A stretch of 64,000 nucleotides of DNA from Prorocentrum cordatum (GCA_963575745.1 CAUYUJ010017869.1:1-64000), one strand, 5' to 3'. Shown: positions 9,494-20,031, counted from the first letter of the stretch. A program made the numbers and translations. Notes: generated by a model not told the origin, from the letters alone.

Positions 9494-11110
9494 TCAGCGA
9501 CGTCTCTTCCAGAGGCAGGCGGAAAAGGAATGGCGGGGAGTGCAGGAGCGAGGAGGGCCAGCGGTAAAAGGATGCTGTATCAAGTTGTTTGTTTTTGCTT
9601 GTGCTCGCGACCCCACGTAAACACAACGCTGCAGACTCAGTGGTCTCAGGAAACTAAAGAGGGGGTGTAGTACTTTCAGACAACCCCCGTTGTCACAATG
9701 AATTAACACCTCCTTGAAATCATGTATACCAACGTACATGGGAGACCTGTCGCGCACCCAAGAACTGCACCACCTAGAACGCTCCAGACATTTGTACGGC
9801 TGGACGGCTGCATAAATGGCGCCCAGCGTGGACGCGAAAAATAAAACCTTGACTGCTATCCACGACGACTTATCAAAGGATAGCACAGCAGCAATGTCAC
9901 CCATGTGGCAAGTATCATACCGAGAAAACCTAGCCTTCGAAGAGGCCATGTGTGGATGATTACCAACATCCTCGTTCAAACATGTTGTTATCTTCTTAGA
10001 AGGCTGCTTAGGTGAAACCAAGCCAACTGACAGATCAAGGTATTCAGCGTTTTCGAACTCAGACAATGATTTGCTGACGACCTCTCGCAACAGAGTGGTT
10101 GTGTCGCAGCACTTGTCATTTGTGAATCTCAATATGTCTTTATGTTTTCTTTCAACTGTAATGGTATGAGGGCTAAATCCATACTTCGCCACGGCCTCCG
10201 AGTGATGCAGCAGCCCGTGATGCTTCCATAAATTTCTGTCCACCCCAAATGCTGCAACAGATGCCGCCAGAAATTGTTCCGCTGCTTGATTCACTGCCGT
10301 GGCCGAGACACCCAGTTTCCCCCCATACCACAAGAGTGATATCAACGTAGAAAGGCAAAGAAACGCATTGCACTCCAGGATGTGCTTGCCCGTCGGCAGA
10401 ACTACCGATCGGAAGTAGTATGCTAGCACTGTGCAAGCTGAGACATTCTGAAGCCGATGCTCTCCAGTTCTGAGCCTCCCACGACCCTTCCGCGCGCTTT
10501 GGGCAGAACACGTCGGTGCCAGTCACACCTTTGCTGGGAACCTTCAGGGGCCACTGCCAAAGCTTCAAAAACTCATGGATGTGAGAAGGCTTGATGCCAG
10601 ACTTTGAGAGCGCTGCAATCACAAGGTATAATGTTGTCTGGAACACTCCCTGGAGAAGGTTGTGTACCCAGTCGTAGCAATTATGGTCTGCCGGGTTCAC
10701 GACGCCTCGCAACTCTGCTTGCACCAGGAGGCTGTGCTTGGAATAGCTGAAGCCGAACATCCTTTCTTTGTCTTGGAATTCGCCTTTGTTCATGGCAAGT
10801 TTGGACGCTGCCAAGTCATCCATAATGCAGAATATGCTGTCACGAGTATGTTCCACGCAACCTCTCAACGAATACACGGCGGTATACTCTTGGGAGAAAG
10901 TTGACGGTCCAAGCAGATGTGCACCCTTCCATTTATTATTGCAGATGTTGCAGCACTCCACGCACGCCGTGACCCCGCCGCTGCCCTTGCATAACCAGGT
11001 TTGGTGCAATGCGCTCTCATCACCGAGAATGCAAGCAATGCTGCCGTAGAGCCTCTCGGAGACAATGGGGGGCAACATGCAAGACCAGCAACCCCCTCCC
11101 TTCATCAAAC
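9494..11110 (-). pseudogene. Gene B, second exon, frameshifted (transposase-like dinoflagellate family)
   Basis: Continues gene B. Key parts in order: ACILGDESALHQTWLCKGSG, a Cys cluster TACVECCNICNNKWKGAHLL, NPADHNCYDWVHNLLQGVFQ, LWQWPLKVPSKGVTG and ASASECLSLH. The frame is then lost between about 10,437 and 10,445 and resumes one base over with VLAYYFRSVVLPTG, HHGLLHHSEAVAKYGF, TVERKHKDILRF and HCDNGGCLKVLHPL. The order DE..KG..G...C..C.N, then D-W-x-H, then ERKHK matches, from memory, a very abundant dinoflagellate family with a TNP2/Plavaka-like transposase feel; that link is inference. The true stop is unclear; conserved-looking protein ends near 9,655. The frameshift is not in a homopolymer, which favours a real lesion over a sequencing error. 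Confidence 0.6.
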
Positions 11111-11428
<318 letters not shown>

Positions 11429-12066
11429 CTGATGTTGTATCCGCCTTCCACGTCGAGAGAGATGCCAGCAGTCGCCACGTCGTGGCCCTGGGTGCCGAAT
11501 GAGAGCTCGATAATACCCGCAATTAGTTGAGCCATTCTACCCTCGCAGTTGGCCACGTCTGTGCTTTTAACTGAAGCCAAACAAAGCCAGAAAGCTTCTT
11601 TAGACAACGCAGCGCTATCGAAGTTGATGAACGAGGCGTACACGTTCTGGTGTGCTCTTTTGTTCAGAGGCTTAAGCTTGTGGCCAGGCTTTGCCTCATC
11701 CGAGTATATGACCACTTTCCCAGGCTTTGATATCGAGCACGGGTCTCGAGCGTATGTTTCTTTGATCAAGTTAGCGAACAGTGTTCGTTGTGACGCAACA
11801 TGCAAATAACAATTCATATTCGCCACCTCTACCGTGAAAGGCCCCCCTTTCTTTGGGATCATCTGGGCCTCTTGCGTCAGAGGGCCGCATGGCGTGTTCG
11901 CATTACATGCTGCGCCCCTTGCATCGCGGACGTCAGCTGCCCGAGACAAGTCTGGAAGGTCCCCATATTTTGCCTTTCGAAGAAAAGCCGCCAATGCAAC
12001 TTGAGACGCATGTGGTAAGCTGTACCTGAAATCGTTAAGCTTCCGAAGTTTGGCAGGCCTGCTCAT
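11429..12066 (-). CDS. Gene B, first exon (transposase-like dinoflagellate family)
   Basis: ATG at 12,064-12,066 opens [19 protein letters not shown], then [76 protein letters not shown], and ends [12 protein letters not shown] at a GT donor. The sequence LPxxSQxAL..LL..A, then YSDE.xPG..L, then LSKEAxWxCL is a signature I remember from a family present in very many copies in Symbiodiniaceae. I chose this ATG rather than the upstream open codons because a DinoSL relic ends only 11 nt before it. Function unknown; transposase-like by inference. Confidence 0.7.
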
Positions 12067-12077
12067 GGCCAAAACTG

Positions 12078-12100
12078 CTGGAGCCAAAAATGGGCCACGG
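12078..12100 (-). other. Relic of dinoflagellate spliced leader directly upstream of gene B
   Basis: Coding-strand CCGTGGCCC followed by ATTTTTGGCTCCAG aligns to DinoSL (CCGTAGCC, then ATTTTGGCTCAAG) with 19 of 21 leader bases kept, two substitutions and two single-base insertions. It ends 11 nt before the gene B ATG. The following CAGTTTTGGCC may be the remains of a second, tandem leader. Confidence 0.75.
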
Positions 12101-12109
12101 GTCAGGAGG

Positions 12110-12700
12110 GGGCAGGAGGGGGGAGGAGGAGGGAGATGTGTCTGTGCACACCTTAGTTTAATGTAGTGTGTGTTTGGTTTTGATGTGCATCCAATTCATC
12201 CGTTTTACTCTGGAGGAATTGATCAGTTTTATTCTGGAAGAATGTATCCGTTTTTCCCCGAGAGAATTATATTTTTCCCCGGGGCGTTCTGCCCCCCCCC
12301 CCCCCCCCCCCCGCTTTTTTTCAGCCCCCTCTATGGCGTGGGTAATGCCCCCATCTACCTCTTCTGTAGCACGCTACACTCCGTTCCTCCATCCTCCCAG
12401 CTCAAAAAACAGAGGCCTCTGCAGGGGGCCCTCTTGAGAAATCCCAAGCACGGGCGCGAGACGAGAGGGGGGGGGCGCGGGGGCAGGAGGAGGAAGAGCA
12501 AGAAAGGAGGAGGGAGGAAGGAAGGAAGGAGGAAGGAAGCTGGCGGAGGAAGGATGTGCAGGTGGAGGGGCAGGAGGAGGATGCCTGATGAGCACGATGG
12601 CACCGACGATGGCGATGCATTTTTTCTCGTGGCCGCCAGCTCGCTCAGAGCACTTATGCACTGATGCCGCGGCGCACGCGCGTGCTGAAGCACAACCCCG
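12110..12700. other. Intergenic low-complexity DNA between genes C and B
   Basis: Contains three 24-30 bp T-rich repeats (GGAATTGATCAGTTTT, AGAATGTATCCGTTTT, AGAATTATATTTTT at 12,215-12,285), a poly-C run (12,292-12,313) and a GGA/GGAAG tract (12,465-12,590). No gene seen. Confidence 0.6.
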
Positions 12701-12839
12701 AAGCACCCCGTCAAGCTGACGTGGCACGCGCGCTGCCTTGACCGCACTTGCGACTGCATATGCGAAAAACCCACGTCGCAACGGTCGCGTGGCGGCACAA
12801 AGACTGGCAAATCCCACAGGCCCTGTGCGCTGTGGCGCA

Positions 12840-14684
12840 TCAAAAGAAGGTGCTGAACGGAGCACCCTCTGCACAAAACGAGCGTGCACGCGCGAGGGTG
12901 CAGTTAGGGATGTCATGGCGTATGTATTGCAATATTTTCAATGCTTTCTTGAACGCGACACCCTTGCTGTCGCCGTAGCCCACTGTCCTCTCCACAGCTA
13001 ACTGCGTGACGTCGGGCCAGACCCTCCACGCGTTCTTGCTGTCGGACGCGAGGATCTTGCCACCGTTCACGATGAGTCCGGCACCATTCGGCGGCATCTT
13101 CGGCGCCTTGCAAGGCGTCGTCGCCGCAGACGGCCTCTTCTTCACTGAAATGGGGGTGTCCTTGCCAGCACTGGCCTTCGGACTCGTGTCCTTCTTGTTG
13201 CCCTTGCCCGTCTTGCCCTTGCTGGCGCCCGCCAAGAGCTTCTGGTGCTCCGCCGCCATCTTTGCAAGCGTCGCCTTGGCCGCATCGCCCGCCCCCGCTG
13301 TCGGCGGCGCGCCATCAGTGAGGGTGGCGCCCACTGCTGCGTTCGCCGTGGCAGCACTGGCCCCTGGGAGTCCACGGTGCAGACTCGGAGCATCCGACGC
13401 GGTCTCTGCAGCAGGAGGAACCGCATCCTGGAGTGCAAGTGCGCTTGCAGCTGCATGTGCGCCTGCATCTGCATGTGCGCCTGGAGCTGCATGTGCGACT
13501 GCAGCTGCATGCTCACCAGCTGCAGGGTGGCTCGCCATTGGCTGCGCTGGCGCACTGGGTGCCATCGCACCTGCACTGCCGCAGTGGCTCTCGAGTGCCA
13601 TCGAGTCCAGCCCCGCCGAGGCAGATCCAGGAAGCTGACGGCGCTGGCCTCCGTGCTTGAGCCCAGCCCCCGCGAAGTAAATGTTCGCCGCTTGTTGCTG
13701 GGCTGCCGATGCAAAGCCAGTGCCAATCATGCCAAGCTGCATGGCCTGTTGGGCACTGAGCCCCATGGACTGCGCAGCCCCAAGGAAGGGGACCAGGTTC
13801 GAGGTCAAGTCTGGAATGGCTGCGAGCTGCTGCTGCTGCTGAGGACGCACAGCAGGAGCAGGACCACGGCGAGGCTGAAGCTGACCGCGAACTTCCTTGT
13901 TGTTCGACCTGCACGATACGCGCTTCCTCAGCCTCGACCAGTTCTCTAGTTGCACCAGAGATGGTGGCTCCGCATCGTACATTGCCGCGAAAGTCGGCTC
14001 TGGTAGGTCGGTCGGGTTAGCAGGCCATTGACGCGTGACTGGGAGGTGCTCGACATTCGACTTGGCCGATGCAAAGGCGCCCGCCAAAGCGAAGACGTGG
14101 TCGTATAAGTCCGTGGATGTGATGGCCTCCGTGTCGACGCCCGCGCAGGAGACCAACAGTGCCACCATGTCGGCGCACGCTGGAGGGGAAGGCTTTATAA
14201 AGCCACCCAGCGTGAGCCTTCCAACCAGGATGCCTGCTCGGACATCGGAGTTCCAAGCGTGCGACCCGTCGTTGAGCACGGCCCAGTCGGACTGAGTGAA
14301 GTACCGCATGACAGCGTGCCCTTGGTCCCACTGCTGTTTCTCCAAGGCCCCTAGCCGTTGTGGCTGGGCCCCCCCTTGCAAGAGCTTCCTCCGAACCGAA
14401 GCACACATGCTCTGCTTCTGGTCTGGCGCGAACGCCGCGTGGCCGATTGCATCCGTGAGGTCGGAAGCAGAAGCGCTCAAGACCTGCTGGCTGATGCCGT
14501 CGATCATCAAGGTTAAGCTGCGGCAGAGGGACACCAGAAGCTGCGAGATCTCCTCGCCGCTTGGCCCCAGAGACGTCTGGGATCTGATGACACGCGAACT
14601 CCCAATGATTTCGGTCAGGCACTTCTGGATACTCGTCATAATCTCAAGCGTCGCGCAAGGCGAAATACACCTCACAATGCACAA
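12840..14684 (-). CDS. Gene C: Ala/Gln-rich protein with a KRPSA linker and small C-terminal domain
   Basis: One open frame of 614 codons. Residues 1-260 are a helical region (EISQLLVSLCRSLTLMIDGI, SDWAVLNDGSHAWNSDVR, LVGRLTLGGFIKPSPP). Residues about 280-520 are low complexity (poly-Gln; AHAAPGAHADAGAHAAASA). Then comes a Lys-rich linker (SKGKTGKGNKKD, VKKRPSAATTP). The tail NGGKILASDSKNAWRVWPD plus FKKALKILQYI resembles a small C-terminal module I remember from many dinoflagellate proteins of unknown function. The start is uncertain: MTSIQKCLTEII at 14,639 is as good as 14,684, which sits next to a T run on the coding strand. Spacing to gene B is about 0.8 kb, same strand. Confidence 0.6.
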   Translation of the reverse strand: MCIVRCISPCATLEIMTSIQKCLTEIIGSSRVIRSQTSLGPSGEEISQLLVSLCRSLTLMIDGISQQVLSASASDLTDAIGHAAFAPDQKQSMCASVRRKLLQGGAQPQRLGALEKQQWDQGHAVMRYFTQSDWAVLNDGSHAWNSDVRAGILVGRLTLGGFIKPSPPACADMVALLVSCAGVDTEAITSTDLYDHVFALAGAFASAKSNVEHLPVTRQWPANPTDLPEPTFAAMYDAEPPSLVQLENWSRLRKRVSCRSNNKEVRGQLQPRRGPAPAVRPQQQQQLAAIPDLTSNLVPFLGAAQSMGLSAQQAMQLGMIGTGFASAAQQQAANIYFAGAGLKHGGQRRQLPGSASAGLDSMALESHCGSAGAMAPSAPAQPMASHPAAGEHAAAVAHAAPGAHADAGAHAAASALALQDAVPPAAETASDAPSLHRGLPGASAATANAAVGATLTDGAPPTAGAGDAAKATLAKMAAEHQKLLAGASKGKTGKGNKKDTSPKASAGKDTPISVKKRPSAATTPCKAPKMPPNGAGLIVNGGKILASDSKNAWRVWPDVTQLAVERTVGYGDSKGVAFKKALKILQYIRHDIPNCTLARARSFCAEGAPFSTFF

Positions 14685-14789
14685 AAAAAAAACATCCTGA
14701 AACGGCTGCGGAACGTCAGCTGCGAAGTGTGTGACCCCTAGGAAATCTGAAGCTCAGAGTGTCTGACAGGCACAAGGTAGCGAAACGTT

Positions 14790-14953
14790 GATCGACATCG
14801 ATTTTGCATATGCAAATTCGTGGTCGTTCAGGGTCGCCCCCAATTTAACGTGCGTTAAATTGCGGCCGGAGCTCCGGCCTCAATTTTGCATTTGCAAAAT
14901 TGGGGGCGACCCTGGACGACCACGAATTTGCATATTCAAAATCGTGGTCGATC
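14790..14953. mobile_element. Foldback element of nested palindromes upstream of gene C
   Basis: Arms of about 57 bp pair nearly perfectly: the left arm runs from ATCGACATCGATTTTGC to GGGTCGCCCCCAATTT, and the right arm is its reverse complement ending CGTGGTCGATC. Inside are self-complementary units: TTTGCATATGCAAA, AATTTAACG/CGTTAAATT, AATTTTGCA/TGCAAAATT, and a central perfect GGCCGGAGCTCCGGCC. It is non-coding and lies about 105 bp before the gene C ATG. Same design as the elements at 7414 and 7939, but different sequence. Confidence 0.8.
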
Positions 14954-14999
14954 GCCTCTGCGTGACCTTCCTCGCGTGTGCACTAGAATTCTAAGTTAT

Positions 15000-15740
15000 C
15001 ATCATCATTTTCCTCCTCCTCCACTCTCTGTTCTACCTGCGTTTTCGTTAAAGCTGGTTTCAAAAACCTCCTGGTTTGTCGGTGTTTTCTTTTGATTCCT
15101 CATCCTCAGCCTCCTCTTCCTGGGAGCGTTGGGGGTCACCTCCTCCTCCTTCGGAACGCTTGCACGCGCGTGGGAGGGGCCGCCCCTCTCTCCCTCTGCC
15201 TCTGATGCCGATGGGCGCGAAGCGGAGAAGGGGAGGCGGAAGAGGAGGAGTAGGAGGCAAGATGCGACCCAAATCGTCGACACCAGGCGGCCGCTGGCGG
15301 GCCCCAGGAGGAGGGGGGGGGGGGAGGAGGGGGAGGAAGATGAGGAGGTGGAGGAAGAAGGGAGGGGGAGGGAGGGGGGGTAGGAGGAGGAGGAGGAGGA
15401 GGAAGGGGCCCCTTTCTCATCCTCATCTTAGTCGCCCTCAGCAGTTGGTTGCACACAAGCTCTCGGCCCCGAGGGTCGCCACGACTACGTTTATCGAAGA
15501 CAGATGCGCTGCCGAAGGACAAGAGAAGCAACACAGACTCCCCCTTGCATCCCAATGTCCTTTGAATTCTCCTTGCCTCCCCCTGTCGAGTCCCTGGATA
15601 TCGCTGCAGCGCTAGATCGAGAGGTGGCCTCAAACGTGGAGGCGAAGAGAAAAAGAGGCATAGCTGCTACCGTACACCTACCACAATGTACTATCCTGCT
15701 CACAGGCGTCGCAGCCAGCCTCCAAGGCTGCCAGCCCTAT
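15000..15740. other. Intergenic DNA with GGA tracts between genes F and C
   Basis: Two purine-rich GGA/GAGG tracts (15,225-15,260 and 15,300-15,410) and no convincing gene. Gene F ends at 15,744. Confidence 0.5.
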
Positions 15741-15743
15741 TCG

Positions 15744-16687
15744 CTACGTCCTGGCCCTCTTGGGGCCGCTGCCCTTGGCCCTCCCAGTCGGTGAGGGGAG
15801 GGTGAGCTGGCCGCCTGCCTTGATGTTGCAGCAGTTCGACATCACGGGGATCTTGATGCTGTAGGTGTTCTCCATGTCCCCATCAGAGCACGAGATGGTC
15901 TGGCACGGGGGGGGGCATCGCCAACTCCATGTTCCCGCGAGCTCCCTCTGCGGCGGGGGGTACAGCCCAGAACGGAGGGGCGAAGTTAGACCCCTGCTCT
16001 GTCTTGGTCGTCACCAGCTGCTGGTGGAGGGCGAATGACACATTGGGGATGCCCAGAACGCCCATATCAATTGCCAGCGGGCTGAGGTCCTCATCGGGGG
16101 CCCTGTGTTTAATGGACTGTGTAGCTGGGATAAGAATCGAGTCCCCTTTCGTGGTGTCCACCTTGGCTACCACTGCTGATGGATTGCTGTACACAGAGAT
16201 CTTAAGGAATAAGGAGGGCGCATCAGTCTTGTGGCTCAAGAACCCCAACGCCAGAGCGATGCGGTGCTTCACCATGTCCACCAGGTAAGAGGTGTTATTC
16301 TCGGGAGCCATACTGATGATGTCCACCAGTGTTTGTTTTTTTTGGCAGTGGTGAGCGCCCACCCCTCCTTGAGCTCCTTCAGGCTGAACTGCTTTGTGTT
16401 GCCGCTGACGTGCAACCCCGTCGGTGCCAGCTTCGCGTAGTCATCGCAGATCTCGGTGATCTCGAAGACAGTGCCTTCCGCTGCGCTGGCGTCGTCCTGC
16501 TTCCTCTTTTTCACGGTCTTCCCCTTCGCGAAGCCCAACTGAGCCATCTGAAAGCTCCCAGACTTAAGCTCTGCCCACGATTGGAAGCCTGGGAGACAAC
16601 CTTGACCTTGTCCTTCGGCGCCTCGGGGGCCTTCATGGGACTTGGCTTCTCGTCGGCGCGCGTGATCACCTCGCCCCCGAGACCCAT
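15744..16687 (-). pseudogene. Gene F: unknown protein, coding frame broken three times
   Basis: Protein-like sequence continues for about 310 codons but changes frame three times. Part 1 starts MGLGGEVITRADEKPSPMK. Part 2 (from about 16,600) has FQSWAELKSGSFQMAQLGFA, then KRKQDD and LKELKEGWALTTAKK. Part 3 (after a T8 run near 16,336-16,345) has LVDIISMAPENNTSYLVDMV, LFLKISVYSNPSAVVAKV and NVSFALHQQLVTTKTEQG. Part 4 (after a run of nine C on the coding strand near 15,908-15,916) has ISCSDGDMENTYSIKIPVMS and ends GSGPKRART at a TAG (15,744). Two of the three breaks are in homopolymers, so assembly indels are as likely as decay. No family identified; the N- and C-terminal styles recall repeated Symbiodinium hypothetical proteins. 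Confidence 0.55.
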
Positions 16688-16789
16688 TCATTCAAATTGA
16701 CAAATGAAGACATCTAGATATACGCTGAAGTAGAGGGCACTATCCGGAATCAGCAGACAAGGCATGGAGTACGCAAGCACTCAATCACG

Positions 16790-17115
16790 CATGGCTCAAC
16801 TCCCCCCTCCTCCTCCCCCTGGAGGAGGGAGGGAAGAAGGATGGTGGATGGAGGAGGGAGGGGCGAGGAAGGAGGGAGGAATGATGAGGGGGCAGAGGGG
16901 CGAGGAGGATGATGATGAATATGTTTACTTAGATGACGGCGTTAGCACGTGTGTGTTGATTATGGTGATGTTGATGAATGATGTTGATGTTGTGATGATG
17001 ATTAGTGAATGGTGTGTCGTGTTGTTGTTGTTGATGGTGATGTAGTGTTGATGAATGGTGTTGGCGTTGTTGATGTTGTTGATGATGATGTTGTTTGTGA
17101 TGATGACTAATATCT
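16790..17115. repeat. GGA tract followed by GTT/GAT-rich simple repeat
   Basis: GGAGGGAGGA-type purine DNA (16,820-16,910), then a long run of TGATGATGTTGTT units (16,910-17,110). Intergenic between genes E and F. Confidence 0.85.
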
Positions 17116-17450
17116 TCACTCTCGCGATCGGCAACCCCGAGCCTAGTGCCAAGAGCTTCTCGCGTGCACCCGCTAGAGATCGGAGGGGGCAGCGCCAATC
17201 ACACTTCGCGCTCACAGCGCAAGTCGAAGAACATCTGCGGAGAGTCCGCAGACACTAGCGGCACTAGCAGGCGCTAGCACTAAGCACAGGATATTCGGAA
17301 CCCCCACTCACGACGCCCTGCGCTTCTTCCTCCTGGAATCTACGAACTGAGCAAAACCACCAGAGGGGCCCGACGAACCACCGTTGCTGCCCTCCTCCTT
17401 ATCGCGACCGTCGCTGCCCTCCTCCTTATCGCGTCCGTCGCTGCCCTCCC

Positions 17451-18013
17451 CTAAGCGCCATCATCTTTGTCGCAGGCCTTCGTGCAGGCACGTTTGGGCG
17501 CCTGAATCACCTGACACTTGCAGAAGATCCAGTTCATGACCTCTGCGCGCATCTCCACCATCGCCTTGGGCGGGGCGATATTCATTGGCGCCTTGCACCT
17601 CACAGCGGCCGCGGTGACGCCGTCGAAGTCGAAGCCCTCCAACGCGATGTCAACCACGCTTGCTTGAGCACCTTCAGCAAGTGTCCTCGAGGCCTTCTGC
17701 TCCAGCTTCCGACGGTAGGCCGTCTCGTCGCCCCCCTGGTTTCCACCGCCCTCCCCCAGCGCGTCCTTGCTTGCGTCGGCCTGGAGCTTCATGATGAAGT
17801 TGATGGCCGTGCTCACTTGCGTGTTGTACCTACGAGGCCCAGTCAGCCACGCCGAGAGGGCGGGGTCGCCTTTGGTCATTGAAACGAATTCGATTGCCCC
17901 GACCGTGTTGACCTCTGCACCTGGCCACTCTGCCCTTCCCTCAGCAGGGGGGCTCACGGTGACGGTCTTCGTGAACGTGATCGGGGTCAGCTCCATGACA
18001 CTGAGAGTTGAGT
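17451..18013 (-). CDS. Gene E, terminal exon
   Basis: Opens after a good acceptor (TTCTTCACTGTTCCAG on the coding strand) and runs to a TAG at 17,451. Reads STLSVMELTPITFTKTVTVS, WPGAEVNTVGAIEFVSMTKG, STAINFIMKLQADASKDAL, RKLEQKASRTLAEGAQASVV, MVEMRAEVMNWIFCKCQVIQ and a Cys/Lys-rich tail KRACTKACDKDDGA. Phase 1 at the acceptor matches every candidate donor of the preceding exon. No domain recognised; the first part may form beta structure, the middle a helix. Confidence 0.6.
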
Positions 18014-18480
18014 CTGGAACAGTGAAGAAATAATTCAAATGAATATGCTAAGCAAACCTCGAGCCAAACTGACTACGGAACGGATGCGAGTGGGCATGCG
18101 ATGCCCCAGGCCTACAGACAACCATCCAGACAACATATCACGCTGTGCTCTCGACCATCACCAGTTATTTTGCCGCCATCCTCACCCCAAACGCCCCCAA
18201 TGCTCCACCCCCCCAAACGCCCCCAAGGTTCCGGGCATTTACAATGTTTTTAATAAAACAAGATGTTGGCAGGAACCAGTGTGACGATGCGCCTGGCTAT
18301 GTCTGCTTTGTCAGGCAGCCTACCTAAAGCGACAACTGTGAAGACCTATCTTGAATATCTGGCTCCGAAGACTCCGAAAGACTCAGAAAGACTCCGAAGA
18401 ATTATCAGAAGAACGATCTTGAAGTTGATCAGAAGCTCCCCACCCCCCTGGCAAGCAACGTGCACCCCCCTTCCCACCAC
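18014..18480 (-). other. Predicted intron of gene E
   Basis: A GT-AG intron of about 430-470 bp. Several in-phase donors are possible (GCAGCCA before GTGG; CAGTG before GTGGGAAG). It contains a CCCCCAAACG-type repeat (18,185-18,235) and a GACTCCGAAA repeat (18,366-18,400). Confidence 0.5.
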
Positions 18481-18964
18481 TGGCTGCTTGGTAGTGGATC
18501 TCCGCGACGGTACCCAAGCAAGGGTTCGAGACGGAGCGCTTGACGACCCCCGCAACGTAGTCCACGAAAACCTGGCCTGCCGACTGGAGGTTTTCGTACT
18601 GGACTGCCTCCCTCGATTGCCTGCCTTTCTTAAGAATTGCGTAGATGAGGCGGACGTCGTGATGGCATAGGGCCTCCATGTGATCATACGCCGACAGGCC
18701 TTCCGCAGTCAACAACTCCCGAGCACCGTCCATCATAGCCCCCGCCTGTTGCGAAGACTCCTTGTGTTTTGCTACGTCCGAGTCCTTCAAGAGCTCACAG
18801 CGGCCATCTCGGAGCCGCTCAACAGGGGACAACATGTTTGCCAACAGGGCAGCTGTGCGAAGCCTGGTCATTTGAACGACTTCGCCAGGCCACTTCAAAG
18901 AAGCACACCTCGCCAAGTGCTGACCGCCAACGTGCCCGTGCGAGACCATAGCGAGTTTGGAGAC
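18481..18964 (-). CDS. Gene E, internal exon
   Basis: Begins VSKLAMVSHGHVGGQHLARC after an AG acceptor (GTCCACAG), followed by LKWPGEVVQMTRLRTAALLA, LSPVERLRDGRCELLKDSDV, AMMDGARELLTAEGLSAYDH, ALCHHDVRLIYAILKKGRQS and FVDYVAGVVKRSVSN. Largely helical. It joins the upstream exon in phase 0 across a 146-bp intron, which keeps the frame open; that agreement supports the model. Confidence 0.6.
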
Positions 18965-19110
18965 CTGTGGACGCTGCTCAAAGAAAATCCTCCTCCCCCC
19001 CCTCCTCCTCCCTTCCTCCGCTCCCTCCCTCCTCCTATTCCTCCTCAGTTCCCCCTCCTCCTCCTCTGTTTTTTTCTCTGGCGAGGAGAGGTTTCCGAAG
19101 ACCCGTGCAC
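18965..19110 (-). other. Predicted 146-bp intron of gene E
   Basis: Donor GTCAAG before GTGCACGGG and acceptor CCACAG before GTCTCC; phase 0 on both sides. The interior is a GGA/GAGG purine tract on the coding strand. Reading through it would give Arg/Glu low complexity. Confidence 0.6.
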
Positions 19111-20031
19111 CTTGACAGCTGCAGCTTTGAGGTCCCTTGCCTCTAGTAGAAGGTCCATGTTCGTGGCTCGGCACATCTTCGCCGGGGATGCGCCCCAAGA
19201 GGCCCAGAAAGGCTGTTGAGACGTCGCCTCGTCGACGGCTATCTGCCACGCCTTCTCTGAGTCCCAGCCGTTCTGGCATGCTGTGGCGTAGGCCCCATGG
19301 ATCGTGAGTAAGCCCTCGAGCTCCGACGTTTCGCACACACCACGTGTGTTAAGAGCTTTGCATCCGATGCTGACCACTTGGGGCCACTCCACCGCAACTT
19401 CCTCTGCCAAGAAATTGAACTCGATGCCATTCTCGAGCCCGTGCTTGAAAGAAGGGAACTTGTCACACATATACTTCGGATCCAGTTGCCCAGTCGGTGC
19501 CGCTTTGACGTTGCTGCAGCTCTTCTTAGCGAACACTGCCCTCAAGAACCCGTTCGAGTGAGATGCACCGAACGTGGCGCCGTGCAGCATGTCGAAATCT
19601 GGCATCCCGTGTGACTTGTTTTGCCTGGCGTTGAAGGTGAGGCAACCCTGTGTGTAGGCAGAGCCAGGCTTGCAGGCGATAGCCCATGCCCCCTCGCAGG
19701 CCTTGGAATAGCTCCATCCAGAATTTATGTGTTTGACTCCATTTACGATCGCTGCGGCCATGTCGATTCCGAGACCCCCACGATTGTTTGGTTCGATTGC
19801 CATGAAATTGCAGTGGACCTTCCGCTTCCAGAACAACTCGGGGTACTTTACGAGCTCAGACGTGATAGAATCCCAAACGGTGACCACCTCCCCGTCTGAA
19901 GTAAATTTTCCAATCGCCTTCAGGAGACCACCCAAAAACCCCAAAAAACTGAACGGACCGCGTACAGCCGTGGCGACGAATAGACAGTGAGAGCAAGACT
20001 GAAACAATAATTTCACCTGGGGGGGTAGCAT
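19111..20031 (-). CDS. Gene E, first visible exon
   Basis: About 300 codons: SFLGFLGGLLKAIGKFTSDG, WDSITSELVKYPELFWKRKV, HCNFMAIEPNNRGGLGIDMA, INSGWSYSKACEGAWAIACK, MLHGATFGASHSNGFLRAVF, EVAVEWPQVVSIGCKALNTR and WASWGASPAKMCRATNMDLL. Rich in Trp, Cys and Gly, clearly protein-like, no family recognised. The ATG at 20,031 is the first available, but TTGTTTCAG at about 19,999 is a strong acceptor, so an upstream exon or a trans-splice site there is possible. Confidence 0.6.

Noticed and set aside
16225-16250. GGCTCAAG on the plus strand as a leader relic
   Set aside because: Antisense inside gene F coding sequence with only the last eight bases matching.
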